Positions 12,776 through 22,790 are shown, counted from the stretch's first letter. The stretch: 64,000 nt of DNA from Artemia franciscana (GCF_032884065.1 NC_088867.1:30124252-30188251), one strand, 5' to 3'. Program-made: numbers and translations. The notes: a model not told the origin generated them from the letters alone.

Positions 12776-13353
12776 TAGTTTTTTTTTTTTTTACTTATGT
12801 CCTGGTCGTCATTTATACTCCCTGTGTCCCGGTGCTTTGTTGATTGCTAATCGAACATTCCTTTTGTCCTGGTCGCTTTCTCTTTGAGTGTCGTCATTTA
12901 TTAGTTTTTTCCTTTTTTTTTTAGTTTTTTATTGGTTTTTACCTTTATTTTAGCTTATTTTTCAGTTTTTTCCTTTTTTTTAGTTTTTTTTTATTTTTTA
13001 TTTTTTTTAGTTTTTTACCTTTTTTTAGTTTTTTTAGTTTTTTTAGTTTTTTAGCTTTTTTACTTTTTTTTATTAGTTTTTAGTTTTTTTTTTGTAGTTT
13101 TTGCCTTTTTTTAGTTTTTTTCAGTTTTTTTTTTAGTTTTTTATTGGTTTTTACCTTTATAGTTTTTTTAGTTTTTTAGCTTTTTTATTTTTTTTATTAG
13201 TTTTTAGTTTTTTTTTGTAGTTTTTGCCTTTTTTTAGTTTTTTCAGTTTTGACGTCACCTAATCCAGTTTTTTCAGGTGACGTCACCTGACACATCCATC
13301 CACACATCCATCCACACATCCACAGACAGACAACTTATTTTTATATATATAGA
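12776..13353 (-). mobile_element. 5' fragment of a group 2 Helitron
   Basis: A 5' end at 13353 (minus strand), hexanucleotide-like TGGATG repeats, the palindrome at 13274-13289 and the CTAAAAA tract are present. At 12776 the fragment abuts the 5' end of the neighbouring complete element, so its 3' half is missing. Confidence 0.65.
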
Positions 13354-13372
13354 TAGAAGATAGATAGATAGA

Positions 13373-15165
13373 TAGATATATAAATAAGTTGTCTGTCTGT
13401 GTGTCTGTCAGGTGACGTCATGTTTCTGTGTTGACTTACGTCATCAAGTTAGTTGTCGTCATTTTTGCTACGACGGTGACGTCATTCAAGATATTTAAGA
13501 CATATGTTCACGTAGAAATCTATTAATGTTTAAGTTTAAAATGACTGATGAACTTACAATGGCAAAAGCCGATGAAGATGCTCAAAGAGTCTATGCCAAA
13601 AAACTTGCTTCTGATAGAGAAAGTCAGAAAAGAAAGCGTGCCGAGGAATCAAAAGAACAGCAAGGAAACAGGCTTGAGGCTGATAGAGAAAGAAAGAGCA
13701 GAAAGCGTGCCGAGGAATCAAAAGAACAGCAAGAAACAGGATTGAGGCTGATAGAGAAAGAAAGAACAGAAAGCATGCCGAGGAATCAAAAGAACAGCAA
13801 GGAAACAGGCTTGAGGCTGATAGAGAAAGAAAGAACAGAAAGCGTGCCGAGGAACTACCAGAGCAACGCGGAAGCAGACTTGATGCTAAAAGAGAAAGTG
13901 AAAAAAGAAATCAGGCTTGCTGAAGTCAGGAAGTTAGTTTTCGTCATTTTTGCTATGACGGTGACGTCATTAACGGTATTTAAGAAATTTGTTCACGGAA
14001 AAATGTTTAATTGTAAAATGACTGAAGAACCTACAATGGCAACAGCCGAGGAAGCTGCTCAAAGAGTTTATGCCAAAAAACTTGCTGCTGATAGAGAAAG
14101 TAAGAAAAGAAAGCGTTCCGAGGAATCACAAGAACAGCAAGAAAACAGGCTTGCGGCTGATAGAGAAAGTAAGAAAAGAAAGCGTGCTGGGGAATCACAA
14201 GAACAGCAAGAAAATAGGCTGGCAGCTAAAGAACGCAAAACCGCGCAGTTAGATGAAAATCCACCTGGACAGCGAGAGGCAAAACATATCAAAACTGAAA
14301 TGATAGCGATGATGATTGGGTTTGGATTTTGACTTGGATAAGGTCATCAATGCCTACCAGATTTAAGTTAAAAAAACAAAGGTTCGTCGATATGTACTTC
14401 ATAGTGACGCTGAAAAATAAAGAAGAAAAAGAAAACTGAAAAAAGAAAAAAGGTAAAAAACTAAAAAAAAAACTAAAAAGAAAAACACTCAAAAAGAAAT
14501 TACAGACCGGGACACAAATGACGACCGAGACAGAGGGAATATAAGTGACGACCGGGAACCTCAAAGAGAAATTACAGACTGGGACATCCGGACACAAATC
14601 ACGACCGGGACACAGGGACACAACTACAACGGGGACGCCGGGGCACAGGCGGGATATATAAATGACGACCGGGACACAGGGGTTGTTCGGATAGAAATTA
14701 CAGACCGGGACACCGGGACACAAATGACGACCGGGACACCGGGACACAGGGAATATAAATGACGACCGGGACACTCAAAGAGAAATTACAAACTGGGACA
14801 CCGGGACACAAATGACGACCGGGACACAGGGAATATAAATGACGACCGGGACACAGGGACACATCATTAGAATAATGAGGTATAGATCTGAATACGGATT
14901 GTTTTTCCCATGGACAATTATATGTTGCATGTTCAAGAGTCAGTAAACCTGACAATCTATTTATAAGCACAGACAATGGGACAGCGAAGAATGTTGTATA
15001 TTCACATGTTTTACGTGGTTAAAAACATATATTTATATCTATCTCTATTCACAGGTTGGACACAGGGACACAACTACAATGGCGCGTAACTAATATGGCG
15101 CGAAACGACTTACGCGTGCGGGGGAGCTTGGGGGGCGCGAAGGGCCCGACCAACTAGGTATATAT
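13373..15165 (+). mobile_element. Group 1 Helitron carrying a long chimeric ORF1
   Basis: The 5' end (ATATAAATAAGTTGTCTG near 13373, initial TC not preserved) leads to TGACGTCA motifs, ORF1 (13526-14332), an A-rich tract, the minisatellite (about 14490-14870), the helicase 3' remnant (about 14870-15020) and a degraded 3' terminus (about 15045-15165) in which the hairpins are partly deleted. An (AT)n tract (about 15179-15250) follows. Confidence 0.7.
13526..14332 (+). CDS. Chimeric Helitron ORF1 with two leader-start units
   Basis: A 268-codon ORF. It starts MFKFKMTDEL and runs through repeats of [17 protein letters not shown] type (to about residue 75), then frame-shifted versions of the same repeat. 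At about 13930-14010 it reads through what is elsewhere a non-coding leader (GTCATTTTTGCTATGACGG) into a second start unit, KMFNCKMTEEPTMATAEEA, followed by more basic repeats and KERKTAQLDENPPGQREAK-HIKTE. A one-base loss after IKTE gives an aberrant tail (MIAMMIGFGF). It looks like a recombinant of two subfamilies; whether it makes protein is unknown. Confidence 0.4.
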   Translation: MFKFKMTDELTMAKADEDAQRVYAKKLASDRESQKRKRAEESKEQQGNRLEADRERKSRKRAEESKEQQETGLRLIEKERTESMPRNQKNSKETGLRLIEKERTESVPRNYQSNAEADLMLKEKVKKEIRLAEVRKLVFVIFAMTVTSLTVFKKFVHGKMFNCKMTEEPTMATAEEAAQRVYAKKLAADRESKKRKRSEESQEQQENRLAADRESKKRKRAGESQEQQENRLAAKERKTAQLDENPPGQREAKHIKTEMIAMMIGFGF

Positions 15166-15179
15166 AGTATAGCTAGCTA

Positions 15180-15250
<71 letters not shown>

Positions 15251-15255
<5 letters not shown>

Positions 15256-15860
15256 TTTAACTACGTAAAACTTGCGAATATACAACATTCTTTGCTGTCC
15301 CATCGTCTGTGCATATAAATAGATTGTCAGGTTACCGACTCTTGAAAATGCAACGCATAATGGTCCATTGGAAAATAATCCGTATTCAGATCTATACCTT
15401 ATGATTCTATTGATTGCCCTTGAGCTTTGTTGATGGTGATTGCTAATCGACCATTTCCTTTGTTGCCGTCGTCATTTATATATCCCCCTGTGCCCCCCGG
15501 CGTCCCCGTTGTAGTTGTGTCCCTGTGTCCGGGTCGTCATTTATATTCCCTGTGTCCCCGTCGTCATTTGTGTCCCGGTGTCCCAGTCTGTGATTTCTAT
15601 TTGAGTGTCCCGGGCGTCATTTATAATCGTCTGGATATTGTAGGGCATCGTAGCACCGATGAGTTTAAGCAATTCTTGTCAACTGATTGTTTCGCCTATA
15701 AAGAATATTATCTCGTGATACGAACTGATCACCGACCACAACGATTGCCACTGTTGATAGTTGCGTATCAGGAGGCATCAATTCGATTGCTGTTTTTAAG
15801 CAGAAGCACTAAATTATTATTTTTGTGGAAAAGATGATATATATAAATATATATAGATTT
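15251..15860 (-). mobile_element. Minus-strand Helitron fragment
   Basis: Helicase 3' remnant (15251-15470), minisatellite (15470-15630) and a piece from the middle of RepHel (15631-15836), ending in an AT-rich stretch. The 3' hairpin is missing; only an (AT)n tract lies to the left. Confidence 0.6.
15631..15836 (-). pseudogene. RepHel internal fragment
   Basis: On the minus strand the sequence corresponds to the segment of the truncated RepHel at 52696-54108 that runs from NNNLVRLFKTAIDLMP to AETHRCYDALQYP, with small deletions and frame changes. A near-identical copy lies at 16795-17012, so the two were probably duplicated together. Confidence 0.65.
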
Positions 15861-15921
15861 TTTCTTTTTAGTTTTCTTGTAGTTTTAACCTTTTTTAGTT
15901 TTTTTCTTCTTTTGTATTAAT

Positions 15922-16001
15922 GCTAAAGCCAAGGTTCAAACCTGGAGCCTCTCGGACCTAGAACCTGAAACATAACGCTTTACCAACTCAGCTACTTCGG
16001 C
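15922..16001 (-). repeat. tRNA-like sequence carried by Helitron
   Basis: An 80-base module with an A-box-like GCTGAGTTGG and a T-arm with a near-perfect stem (CCAGG TTTGAAC CTTGG). Candidate acceptor arms pair at most positions, but the anticodon stem pairs poorly, so it is more likely a tRNA pseudogene or the head of a tRNA-derived SINE than a working tRNA gene. Four near-identical copies occur in this window in the same Helitron context. Confidence 0.45.
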
Positions 16002-16245
16002 AAGAATACATTCGTTTTGATCAGCTTCCTCGGGTGTTGCCATTGTTGTCCTGGTCGTCATTTATATTGCCTGTGTCCCGGTCGTCATTTGTGTCCCGGT
16101 ATCCCAGTCTGTAATTTCTCCTTGAGTGTCCAGGTCGTTATTTATATTCCTTCTGTCCCGGTCGTCATTTGTGTCCCGGTCTGTAATTTCTCTTTGAGTG
16201 TTTTTTCTTTTTAGTATTTTTTAGTTTTTGACTTTTTTTCTTTTT

Positions 16246-16613
16246 TCAGTTTTCTTTTTCTTCTTTATTTTTCAGCTTCACTATGAAATACATATCGCCG
16301 AACCTTTGTTTTTTAACTAAAATCTGGTAGGCATTGATGACCTTATCCAAGTCAAGATCCCAAACCCAATCATCATCGCTATCATTTTCAGTTTTGATAT
16401 GTTTTGACTCTCGCTGTCCAGGTGGATCTTCATCTAACTGCGCGGTTTTGCGTTCTTTAGCCTCAAGCCTGCTTCCTTGCTGTTTCTTTTGATTCCTCGG
16501 CACGCATTCTTTTCTGACTTTCTCTATCAGCAGCAAGTTTTTTGGCATAGACTCTTTGAGCATCTTCATCGGCTTTTGCCATTGTAAGTTCATCAGTCAT
16601 TTAAAACTTAAAC
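16246..16613 (-). pseudogene. ORF1 copy, frameshifted
   Basis: The C-terminal module is intact in one frame: KERKTAQLDEDPPGQRES, HIKTENDSDDD, WVWDLDLDKVINAYQILV, then KKQRFGDMYFIVKLKNKE and a stop. The N-terminal part (MFKF, then a stop, then MTDEL, YAKKL) is in another frame, broken by a TAA after MFKF and by an indel near the EESKE repeat. Conservation of the C-terminal half despite the broken start is worth noting. Confidence 0.6.
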
Positions 16614-16794
16614 ATTAATAGATTTCTACGTGAACATAAATGTCTTAAATATCTTTAATGACGTCACCATCATAGCAAAAATGACGATAACTAACTTCAT
16701 GACGCCAGTCGACAAAGAAACATGACGTCACCTGATCCACAGACATCCCGGTGTCCCAGTCTGTGATTTCTATTTGAGTGTCCCGGGCGTCATT

Positions 16795-17012
16795 TATATT
16801 CGTCAGGATATTGTAGGGCATCGTAGCAGCGATGAGTTTAAGCAATTCTTGTCAACTGATTGTTTCGCCTATAAAGAATATTATCTCGAGGTAAGAACTG
16901 ATCACCGACCACAACGATTGCCACTTTGTTGATAGTTGCGTATCAGGAGGCATCAATTCGATTGCTGTTTTTAAGCAGAAGCACTAAATTATTATTTTTG
17001 TGGAAAAGATTA
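16795..17012 (-). pseudogene. RepHel internal fragment, second copy
   Basis: Near-identical to 15631-15836, with a slightly better-preserved sequence around the VAIVVVGDQF region. It is flanked on the left by the minisatellite (16746-16795) and on the right by an assembly gap. Confidence 0.65.
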
Positions 17013-17021
17013 TATTATATA

Positions 17022-17121
17022 NNNNNNNNNNNNNNNNNNNNNNNNNNNNNNNNNNNNNNNNNNNNNNNNNNNNNNNNNNNNNNNNNNNNNNNNNNNNNNN
17101 NNNNNNNNNNNNNNNNNNNNN
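17022..17121. other. Assembly gap of 100 N
   Basis: Exactly 100 unknown bases, the usual placeholder for a gap of unknown size. RepHel sequence lies on both sides but in opposite orientation, so the join is not a simple continuation of one gene. Confidence 0.99.
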
Positions 17122-17640
17122 AGTAGATGTGTTCAAATCGGGACTACATCTAAAATTTGTCCCTATTGCAAGGCCTTGAAATTCAATGGTGAAACAATGG
17201 GAATGTGTTGCGCCTCAGGAAAAGTTAAACTTCCTCTACTGGCTGCACCACCAGAGCCATTGAAGACTTTGCTTACTGGAACTACGTCAGAATCTAAGCG
17301 TTTTTTTTATCACGGATCAGAAAATATAACTCAAGTTTCGAAATGACGTCGTTTGGTGCCCAAATCGAAATTCCAGATCAATTTATGCCTACTTTCAAAG
17401 TAAAAGGGCGAATTTTGTCATAGAGCAGGGTCTCTTCTACCATTCTCAGGCGAGAATCATAAATTTTTACAATTGTACTTCATCAGTGATAGAAATTCTG
17501 AATTGAATGCACGTTGCGAAATCTCTTTCGACGTTTAAAGGACAATCGTTTCCCAATTGCAACATATTTTCCACGAAAATAATAATTTAGTGCGTCTGTT
17601 AAAAACAGCCATCGATTTGATGTGGTAACGCGTTATGTTC
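17122..17640 (+). pseudogene. RepHel N-terminal fragment, broken
   Basis: The first bases read RCVQIGTTSKICPYCKALKF, as at residues 179-198 of the 52696-54108 copy, and continue through GMCCASGKVKLPLLAAPPEP to NNNLVRLLKTAIDLM. Frameshifts follow SESKRFF and the segment near 17400, and a stop interrupts the equivalent of NVERTIVS. At about 17626 it joins a piece of the tRNA-like module and then an A-rich tract (17660-17830). Confidence 0.75.
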
Positions 17641-17997
17641 CAGGTTCTAGGTCTGAGAAACTACAAAAAAAAAATAAAAAGAAAAAACTATAAAAACTAA
17701 AAAAAACTAAAACAAGGTAAAAACTACAAAAAAAACTAAAAAGATAAAAACTAAAAACTAATAAAAAAATTGAAAAAAAAAGTAAAAAAGAAAAAAAGGA
17801 AAAAACTGAAAAATAAAGGAGAAAAACAAAATATATATATATCTATATATATAAAAATAAGTTGTCTGTCTGTGTGTCTGTCAGGTGACGTCATGTTTCT
17901 GTGTCGACTGACGTCATGTTTTGACTGACGAAATTACAGACTGGGACATCGGGACACAAATGACGACCGGGACACAGGGAGTATAAATGACGACCAG

Positions 17998-18303
17998 GAC
18001 AAAGATGCTCAAAAAGTCTATGCCAAAAAACTTGCTGCTGATAGAGAAAGTCAGAAAAGAAAGCGTGCCGAGGAATCAAAAGAACAGCAAGGAAACAGGC
18101 TTGAGGCTAAAGAACGCAAAACCGCGCAGTTAGATGAAGATCCACCAGGACAGCGAGAGTCAAAACATATCAAAACTGAAAATGATAGCGATGATGATTG
18201 GGTTTGGGATTTTGACTTGGATCAAGGCATCAATGCCTACCAGATTTTAGTTAAAAAAACAAAGGTTCGGCGATATGTATTTCATAGTGAAGCTGAAAAA
18301 TAA
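17998..18303 (+). pseudogene. ORF1 remnant without its start
   Basis: The frame enters from minisatellite sequence at KDAQKVYAKKLAADRES and is open to the stop at 18301-18303. It includes KTAQLDEDPPGQRES, HIKTENDSDDD and WVWDFDLDQGINAYQILV (a change from DKV to DQG), then the A7-frame tail KKTKVRRYVFHSEAEK. The leader and start codon have been replaced by GACCGGGACAC repeats. Confidence 0.6.
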
Positions 18304-18678
18304 AGAAGAAAAAAAAATGGAAAAAGAAAAAATGTAAAAAACTAAAAAATACTAAAAAGAAAAAACACTCAAAGAGAAATTACAGACTGGGACACAAATG
18401 ACGACCGGGACAGAGGGAATATAAATAACGACCGGGACACTCAAAGAGAAATTACAGACTGGGATACCGGGACACAAATGACGACCGGGATACAGGGAAT
18501 ATAAATGACGACCAGGACACAGGTATTTAAGAATATCGTTCAAAAGACAAATTTTTAATTGTAAGAAGACCGTTGAAAGAGAAATTTCGAGAGAGAAAGT
18601 AAAATAAGAAGGCTAAAAGTATTTAAGAAAATCGTTCAAAGACAAATTTTTAATTGTAAGAAAATCGTGGACGAAAAA

Positions 18679-19149
18679 ATGTTTAATTGTAAAATGACTA
18701 AAGAACCTAAAATGGCAACAGCCGAGGAAACTGCTCAACGAGTCTATGCAAAAAAACTTGCGGCTGATAGAGAAAGTAAGAAAAGAAAGCGTGCCGAGGA
18801 ATCACAAGAATAGCAAGAAAAAAGGCTTACGGCTAAAGAACGCAAAACCGCGCAGTTAGATGAAAATCCACCTGGACAGCGAGAGTCAAAACATATCAAA
18901 ACTGAAAGTGATAGCGATGATGATAGGGTTTGGGATTTTGACTTGGATAAGGTCATCAATGCCTACCAGATTTTAGTTAAAAAACAAAGGTTCGGCGATA
19001 TGTATTTCATAGTGATGCTGAAAAATAAAGAAGAAAAGAAAACTGAAAAAAGAAAAAAGGTAAAAAATAAAAAAAAAGAAAAAGAAAAAACAATCAAAGA
19101 GAAATTACAGACCGGGACACAAATGACGACCGGGACAGAGGGAATATAA
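18679..19149 (+). pseudogene. ORF1 copy with one in-frame stop
   Basis: Starts MFNCKMTKEPKMATAEE and follows the ORF1 plan to KKQRFGDMYFIVMLKNKEE and a lysine-rich tail read from the A-rich tract. A TAG at about 18811 replaces a CAG (Gln) that is intact in the sister copy at 21655-22089; otherwise the frame is open. The acidic module reads HIKTESDSDDD and RVWDFDLDKVINAYQ. Confidence 0.65.
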
Positions 19150-19382
19150 ATGACGACCGGGACACTCAAAGAGAAATTACAGACTGGGATACCGGGACAC
19201 AAATGACGACCGGGACACAGGGAATATAAATGACGACCAGGACACAGATATTTAAGAATATCGTTCAAAGACAAATTTTTAATTGTAAGAAGACCGTTGA
19301 AAGAGAAATTTCTAATTGTAAAATGACTGAAGAACCTACAATGGCAACACCCGAGGAAGCTGCTCAAAACGAATGTATTCAA

Positions 19383-19462
19383 GCCGAAGTCGCTGAGTTG
19401 GTAAAGCGTTATGTTTCAGGTTCTAGGTCCGAGAGGCTCCAGGTTTGAACCTTGGCTTTAGC
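19383..19462 (+). repeat. tRNA-like sequence carried by Helitron
   Basis: Second copy of the module at 15922-16001, here on the plus strand, beginning GCCGAAGTCGCTGAGTTGG and ending GGCTTTAGC. It interrupts ORF1-type coding sequence right after AEEAAQ-like codons, so it was inserted into the element and then spread with it. Confidence 0.45.
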
Positions 19463-19698
19463 ATTAATACAAAAGAAGAAAAAACTAAAAAAGGTAAAAA
19501 CTACAAAAAAACTAAAAGAAAATATATATATATCTTCTATATATATAAAAATAAATTGTCTGTCTGCGTGTCTGTCTGTCAGGTGACGTCATGTTTCTGT
19601 GTCGACTGACGTCATGAAGTTAGTTGTCTTCATTTTTGCTATGACGGTGACGTCATCAAAGATATTTAAGACATATATGTTCACGTAGAAATCTATTA

Positions 19699-20061
19699 AT
19701 GTTTAAGTTTAAAATGACTGATGAAATGGCAAAAGCCGATGAAGATGCTCAAAGAGTCTATGCCAAAAAACTTGCTGCTGATAGAGAAAGTAAGAAAAGA
19801 AAGCGTGCCGAGAAATCAAAAGAACAGCAAGGAAACAGGCTTGAGGCTGAAGAACGCAAAACCGAGCAGTTAGATGAAGATCCACCTGGACAGCGAGAGT
19901 CAAAATATATCAAAACTGAAAATGATAGTGATGATGATTGGGTTTGGGATTTTGACTTGGATAAGGTCATCAATGCCTACCAGATTTTAGTTAAAAAACA
20001 AAGGTTCGGCGACATGTATTTCATAGTGAAGCTGAAAAATAAAGAAGAAAAAGAAAACTGA
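19699..20061 (+). CDS. Helitron ORF1, complete short form
   Basis: A 120-codon ORF and the clearest version of the ORF1 protein. Residues 1-50 are the basic RepHel-type N-terminus with [10 protein letters not shown]. Residues 51-65 are polar and Pro-rich. IKTE at 71-74 followed by NDSDDD fits a SUMO-acceptor motif with an acidic downstream patch. Residues 81-120 read WVWDFDLDKVINAYQILVKK and then QRFGDMYFIVKLKNKEEKEN. The last part, with a DKVINA strand, a GDMYFIVKLK strand and then acidic/basic residues, faintly resembles the start of an HP1 chromo-shadow domain; this is an inference from pattern only. The A6 run keeps the long tail in frame. No enzyme motif is visible. Confidence 0.55.
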   Translation: MFKFKMTDEMAKADEDAQRVYAKKLAADRESKKRKRAEKSKEQQGNRLEAEERKTEQLDEDPPGQRESKYIKTENDSDDDWVWDFDLDKVINAYQILVKKQRFGDMYFIVKLKNKEEKEN

Positions 20062-20398
20062 AAAAAGAAAAAATGTAAAAAACTAAAAAATACTAAAAAG
20101 AAAAAACACTCAAAGAGAAATTACAGACCGGGACACAAATGACGACCGGGACAGAGGGAATATAAATAACGACCGGGACACTCAAAGAGAAATTACAGAC
20201 TGGGATACCGGGACACAAATGACGACCGGGACACAGGGAATATAAATGACGACCAGGACACACGTATTTAAGAATATCGTTCAAAGACAAATTTTTAATT
20301 GTAAGAAGACCGTTGAAAGAGAAATTTCTAATTGTAAAATGACTGAAGAACCTACAATGGCAACACCCGAGGAAGCTGCTCAAAACGAATGTATTCAA

Positions 20399-20478
20399 GC
20401 CGAAGTAGCTGAGTTGGTAAAGCGTTATGTTTCAGGTTCTAGGTCCGAGAGGCTCCAGGTTTGAACCTTGGCTTTAGC
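20399..20478 (+). repeat. tRNA-like sequence carried by Helitron
   Basis: Third copy of the tRNA-like module, differing from the 19383-19462 copy at one or two bases (GTAGCTGAG rather than GTCGCTGAG). Same flanks on both sides. Confidence 0.45.
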
Positions 20479-20559
20479 ATTAATACAAAAGAAGAAAAAA
20501 AAACTAAAAAAGGTAAAAACTACAAAAAAACTAAAATGAAAAAATATATATATATTTAT

Positions 20560-21114
<555 letters not shown>

Positions 21115-21290
21115 TTTTTATATATATAGACAGATATACATATAGCATGCTTGGCACGTAAAGATTTTTCCAAGTGTCAATGTTAGAATGAACATTGACA
21201 AATTGAAAAACATTGAAAAAGATAGAATGTTACCAAAAAGCAAAACCAGGCTTGCGGTTCAAAGAAAAAGTAAAAAAAGAATATGTGAAA
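21115..21290 (+). repeat. Dispersed flank repeat of a different subfamily
   Basis: This ~175 bp stretch (TTTTTATATATATAGACAG, GCATGCTTGGCACG, TTAGAATGAACATTGAC, then a degraded basic-repeat coding piece) recurs almost unchanged at 29643-29820, also directly after a CTAG end, and in part in inverted form at about 36341-36402. The shared junction suggests that a Helitron 3' end and its flank were duplicated as a unit. Confidence 0.6.
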
Positions 21291-21654
21291 AAACACTCAA
21301 AAAGAAAAAACACTCAAAGAGAAATTACAGACTGGGACACAAATGACGACCGGGACAGAGGGAATATAAATAACGACCAGGACACTCAAAGAGAAATTAC
21401 AGACTGGGATACCGGGACACAAATGACGACCGGGATACAAGGAATATAAATGACGACCAGGACACAGGTATTTAAAAATATCGTTCAAAGACAAATTTTT
21501 AATTGTAAGAAGACCGTTGAAAGAGAAATTTCGAGAGAGAAAGTAAAATAAGAAGGCTAAAAGTATTTAAGAAAATCGTTCAAAGACAAATTTTTAATTG
21601 TAAGAAAATCGTGGACGGAAAAATGTTTAATTGTAAAATGACTAAAGAACCTAA

Positions 21655-22089
21655 ATGGCAACAGCCGAGGAAACTGCTCAACGAGTCTATGCAAAAAAAC
21701 TTGCGGCTGATAGAGAAAGTAAGAAAAGAAAGCGTGCCGAGGAATCACAAGAACAGCAAGAAAAAAGGCTTGCGGCTAAAGAACGCAAAACCGCGCAGTT
21801 AGATGAAAATCCACCTGGACAGCGAGAGTCAAAACATATCAAAACTGAAAGTGATAGCGATGATGATAGGGTTTGGGATTTTGACTTGGATAAGGTCATC
21901 AATGCCTACCAGATTTTAGTGAAAAAACAAAGGTTCGGCGATATGTATTCCATAGTGATGCTGAAAAATAAAGAAGAAAAGAAAACTGAAAAAAGAAAAA
22001 AGGTAAAAAATACAAAAAAAAAAGAAAAAACACTCAAAGAGAAATTACAGACCGGGACACAAATGACGACCGGGACAGAGGGAATATAA
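21655..22089 (+). CDS. Helitron ORF1, long-tail form
   Basis: A 144-codon ORF beginning MATAEETAQRVYAKKLAADRES. The upstream start unit at about 21624 (MFNCKMTKEP) is one base out of frame because of a lost A, so the ATG at 21655 is used here. It has the RKR-rich patch, LDENPPGQRES, HIKTESDSDDD, RVWDFDLDKVINAYQILV and KKQRFGDMYSIVMLKNKEE. The tail then runs through the A-rich tract as lysine-rich sequence (EKRKKVKNTKKKEK) and into the minisatellite (TGTQMTTGTEGI). Such a tail is unlikely to be selected. Function unknown. Confidence 0.45.
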   Translation: MATAEETAQRVYAKKLAADRESKKRKRAEESQEQQEKRLAAKERKTAQLDENPPGQRESKHIKTESDSDDDRVWDFDLDKVINAYQILVKKQRFGDMYSIVMLKNKEEKKTEKRKKVKNTKKKEKTLKEKLQTGTQMTTGTEGI

Positions 22090-22322
22090 ATGACGACCGG
22101 GACGCTCAAAGAGAAATTACAGACTGGGATACCGGGACACAAATGACGACCGGGACACAGGGAATATAAATGACGACCAGGACACAGGTATTTAAGAATA
22201 TCGTTCAAAGACAAATTTTTAATTGTAAGAAGACCGTTGAAAGAGAAATTTCTAATTGTAAAATGACTGAAGAACCTACAATGGCAACACCCGAGGAAGC
22301 TGCTCAAAACGAATGTATTCAA

Positions 22323-22402
22323 GCCGAAGTAGCTGAGTTGGTAAAGCCTTATGTTTCAGGTTCAAGGTCCGAGAGGCTCCAGGTTTGAACCTTGGCTTTA
22401 GC
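22323..22402 (+). repeat. tRNA-like sequence carried by Helitron
   Basis: Fourth copy of the tRNA-like module; it differs from the others at AAGCCTTATG and TTCAAGG. The changes fall in the region that would be the anticodon arm, as expected for a non-functional sequence. Confidence 0.45.
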
Positions 22403-22489
22403 ATTAATACAAAAGAAGAAAAAAAACTAAAAAAGGTAAAAACTACAAAAAAACTAAAAAGAAAAAATATATATATATTTATATATATA

Positions 22490-22635
22490 TCTATATATAT
22501 ATAAATAAGTTGTTTGTCTGTGGATCTGTCAGGTGCCGTCATGTTTCTGTGTCGACTGACGTCATGTTTTCGACTGACGAAATTACAGACCGGGACATCG
22601 GGACACAAATGACGACCGGGACACCGGCACATCTA
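22490..22635 (+). mobile_element. Short Helitron 5' end fragment
   Basis: TC at 22490-22491, ATAAATAAGTTGTTTGTCTG and GACGTCA motifs, then a few minisatellite units. It stops where the next 5' end begins, so it is only about 145 bp. Confidence 0.6.
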
Positions 22636-22790
22636 TCTATATATATAAAAATAAGTTGTCTGTCTGTGGATCAGGTGACGTCATCTTTCTGTGTCGACTG
22701 ACGTCATGAAGTTAGTTGTCGTCATTTTTGCTATGACGGTGACGTCATTAAAGATATTTAAGACATATATGTTCACGTAGAAATCTATTA

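Larger units (their letters stand above)
15861..16745 (-). mobile_element. Group 1 Helitron 5' half with tRNA-like module
   Basis: From right to left: a 5' leader with ACGTCA motifs but no terminal AATAAGTTGTC start (it breaks at about 16745), ORF1 (16246-16613), a T-rich tract, the minisatellite (about 16040-16200), the tRNA-like sequence (15922-16001) and another T-rich tract. No 3' hairpin. Confidence 0.6.
17842..19535 (+). mobile_element. Composite group 1 Helitron with two ORF1 remnants
   Basis: TC at 17842-17843 starts a standard 5' end. Two ORF1 remnants follow (17998-18303 and 18679-19149), each with its own downstream A-rich tract and minisatellite, then the tRNA-like module (19383-19462) and an A-rich tract. 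No 3' hairpin occurs before the next 5' end at 19536. It looks like two elements fused. Confidence 0.6.
21291..22489 (+). mobile_element. Group 1 Helitron interior with ORF1
   Basis: Minisatellite (about 21310-21470), leader fragments, ORF1 (21655-22089), minisatellite again (about 22045-22195), another leader fragment, the tRNA-like module and an A-rich tract. Neither a clean 5' TC nor a 3' hairpin is present. It is a sister of the 17842-19535 block. Confidence 0.6.

Noticed and set aside
14490..14870. Regularly spaced repeats as a possible CRISPR array
   Set aside because: Units are contiguous and variable with no unique spacers, sit inside Helitrons of a eukaryote, and have no cas genes nearby.
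16926..17126. Frames running through the N gaps (also at 41950-42205)
   Set aside because: They exist only because unknown bases were translated as X.
19383..19462. A working tRNA gene
   Set aside because: The anticodon stem does not pair and the copies are embedded in Helitrons, so it is recorded only as a tRNA-like repeat.
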